Shown in pieces: positions 6,780-7,724 of a DNA stretch of 7,724 nucleotides; position 1 is the first letter of the stretch; each line of letters starts with the position of its first letter. Origin of the DNA: JBBIJH01 sp037446075 (lineage in GTDB: Bacteria > Bacteroidota > Ignavibacteria > UBA10030 > JAHEZR01). Location of the stretch: NCBI GenBank assembly GCA_037446075.1, contig JBBIJH010000129.1, forward strand, positions 1 to 7,724, given 5' to 3'. The translations under genes were made by a program, and so were the position numbers. The notes below the pieces were generated by a model. That model ran no database searches. It was not told the DNA's origin and worked only from the letters and a program-made list of their open reading frames with translations.

Positions 6780-7118
6780 TTATCCTCCTTTCCGACATAC
6801 AGACATTGTGTATTTTCTCAAGAATGAGGTGAAAACCCATCCGACGAACCCGCCAACGATAGCTCCATCGATGAAGGCAAAGATAACCCCAGTGAGTTCG
6901 GTCATCCATCCCGGGTGAATTCCGAGCACAGAAGCCACGAGAAACGGAAACCCTTTGTCAAACATTTGCCACATTGCATGGAGCCTACCGAGAAATACAT
7001 AGATGAACGCCCACAAGAACCCAAGAACGACGCTGGTCAGCAATGGGATGCGTCGAATGAACTTTGACAGCCTTCCCGATCGATCAGCGTCTTTTTCCCG
7101 TATAGCCTGAGCCTTCAT
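6780..7118 (-). CDS. Small glycine-rich membrane protein (weakly resembles 'bacteriophage holin'-labelled chromosomal proteins)
   Basis: A 112-residue protein with a basic, charged start (1-24) and about two or three membrane helices. The first is at about 25-45 (LLTSVVLGFLWAFIYVF). A moderately hydrophobic stretch follows at 56-68, and the last helix is at about 76-100, with small-residue spacing G-x6-DG-x3-GG-x2-G (G77, D84, G85, G89, G90, G93). The stretch GIHPGWM (66-72) followed by FIDGAIVGGFVGW (82-94) resembles short chromosomal membrane proteins that databases often label 'bacteriophage holin'. That label rarely implies phage, and nothing else here is phage-like, so its function is unknown. 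It ends in RKGG, whose codons form the ribosome-binding site for the next start. It begins 24 bases after the M50 protease gene. The upstream GGGG is a poor ribosome-binding site, so the start at 7118 is likely but not certain. Confidence 0.8.
   Translation of the reverse strand: MKAQAIREKDADRSGRLSKFIRRIPLLTSVVLGFLWAFIYVFLGRLHAMWQMFDKGFPFLVASVLGIHPGWMTELTGVIFAFIDGAIVGGFVGWVFTSFLRKYTMSVCRKGG
6783..6790 (-). promoter_or_regulatory. Shine-Dalgarno site within the end of the small membrane-protein gene
   Basis: On the minus strand AAGGAGGA forms the last sense codons (Lys-Gly-Gly) of the 112-residue membrane protein. AGGAGG lies 5 bases before the ATG at 6778, which itself begins one base after the upstream TAA. 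The intact signal shows that a real start existed here and marks the original beginning of the SHOCT gene. Confidence 0.7.
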
Positions 7119-7142
7119 CGTCGTCTAACCCCATTAACTTGC

Positions 7143-7724
7143 TCACACGTACGGACAATGGATCCCGAGCGTTTGGTAGAATGCATGCGGAACTGGAATC
7201 AGAATCAAGAACAACAAGATGAATGCAATGGCTCCGATTGCCACACGATTCGGGTCGAGCTTCGATACATCATTCAGCGGCGGGGCGGACTTCGTTCCGG
7301 CGATGAAGAAAACAATGATCGCCCAGGTCAGTAATCCACTCCACACGAAAAGACCGAGTAGGAAAAGCGAAAACAACCCCACCATCCCGATTGTGTTGCT
7401 GTTCTTTCTGCCGAACAAGGCGTGCGCGATATGGCCACCATCCAGTTGACCAATGGGGAGAAGGTTTAAGGCTGTCACCAAGAGTCCGAGCCACCCCGCG
7501 AAAGCAAGCGGATGGAGGATGACCTGGTGACCCTCGGTGACCGCAGTACTGAGCGAGAGCTTGGCGATCAACGCAAACAGTACTGACGACCCGATGCTAG
7601 CTCCTCCTTGCATCATACTTACTGAGTCTGAACCGGAGACGATGGCAGAATACTGGAGGCCTATAAGGAGAGCAGGGATTGCAAACACGAGTCCCGTGAG
7701 CGGTCCAGCGACACCAACATCGAA
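7143..7724 (-). CDS. Site-2 protease-type M50 intramembrane metalloprotease, C-terminal part, runs off right edge
   Basis: The frame is open to base 7724 and gives 193 residues, so the N-terminus lies outside the window. In window numbering it starts FDVGVAGPLTG (1-11), then HPLAFAGWLG (71-80), then NLLPIGQLDGGH (87-98). The NxxPxxxLDGG block (N87, P90, D95) supplies the third zinc ligand of M50 proteases; the HExxH helix would be upstream and cannot be checked. The AGP block, HPLxxAGWxGL and LPxGxLDGG look most like the EGY-like bacterial/plastid branch, not RseP. About two more hydrophobic helices follow (near 112-142 and 160-180). These enzymes cut membrane helices, often of anti-sigma factors or transcription regulators already trimmed by a site-1 protease. 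An HtrA/DegS-like protease is encoded further down the same strand. The 112-residue membrane-protein gene starts 24 bases after the TGA. Confidence 0.92.
   Translation of the reverse strand, partial: FDVGVAGPLTGLVFAIPALLIGLQYSAIVSGSDSVSMMQGGASIGSSVLFALIAKLSLSTAVTEGHQVILHPLAFAGWLGLLVTALNLLPIGQLDGGHIAHALFGRKNSNTIGMVGLFSLFLLGLFVWSGLLTWAIIVFFIAGTKSAPPLNDVSKLDPNRVAIGAIAFILLFLILIPVPHAFYQTLGIHCPYV

Noticed and set aside
6676..6909. A 77-codon minus-strand frame between the SHOCT remnant and the small membrane protein
   Set aside because: It overlaps the better-supported membrane-protein gene in another frame and shows no domain or ribosome-binding site. It only bridges the region because of the frameshifted SHOCT gene.
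6780..7118. Prophage or phage lysis gene suggested by the holin-like label
   Set aside because: No endolysin, spanin, integrase or structural phage gene is present, and the gene sits tightly within a bacterial membrane-protein operon.

Overview
The window is a compact, entirely minus-strand gene cluster from a bacterium, most likely Gram-negative because it encodes an HtrA-type envelope protease and a putatively exported metal-binding protein. Base composition looks near 50% G+C. I cannot name the organism; a Bacteroidota/Chlorobiota-like lineage is only a guess. No plus-strand gene is convincing. I see no tRNA, rRNA, CRISPR array, insertion sequence or clear rho-independent terminator.

In transcription order (high to low coordinates) the cluster reads as follows. 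First is the C-terminal part of an EGY-like site-2 (M50) intramembrane metalloprotease, cut by the right edge. Next is a 112-residue glycine-rich membrane protein. Then comes a broken SHOCT-domain gene with an apparent frameshift and an in-frame TAG. It is followed by an exported protein whose core is about 40% methionine, an integral-membrane lycopene-cyclase-domain protein, a membrane-anchored HtrA/DegS-like serine protease with one PDZ domain, and a 793-residue membrane protein with a spermidine-synthase/methyltransferase-like central domain. The cluster ends with a 60-residue YHS metal-binding protein and a YHS-HMA-HMA P1B-type metal ATPase (CopA-like), cut by the left edge.

Gene spacing is short (1 to about 90 bases). 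Several ribosome-binding sites lie on or inside the end of the preceding gene, so the set looks like one operon, or two, whose promoter lies beyond base 7724. The theme that ties the recognisable genes together is copper or silver handling in the envelope: a metal-efflux ATPase, two YHS domains, a Met/His-rich scavenger and a SHOCT remnant of the kind often seen in such loci. The less expected partners are two proteases of the kinds that act in regulated intramembrane proteolysis (a DegS-like site-1 type and an M50 site-2 type), plus two multi-pass membrane enzyme-like proteins of unknown substrate. That combination, the methionine-rich protein and the decayed SHOCT gene are the main points of interest.
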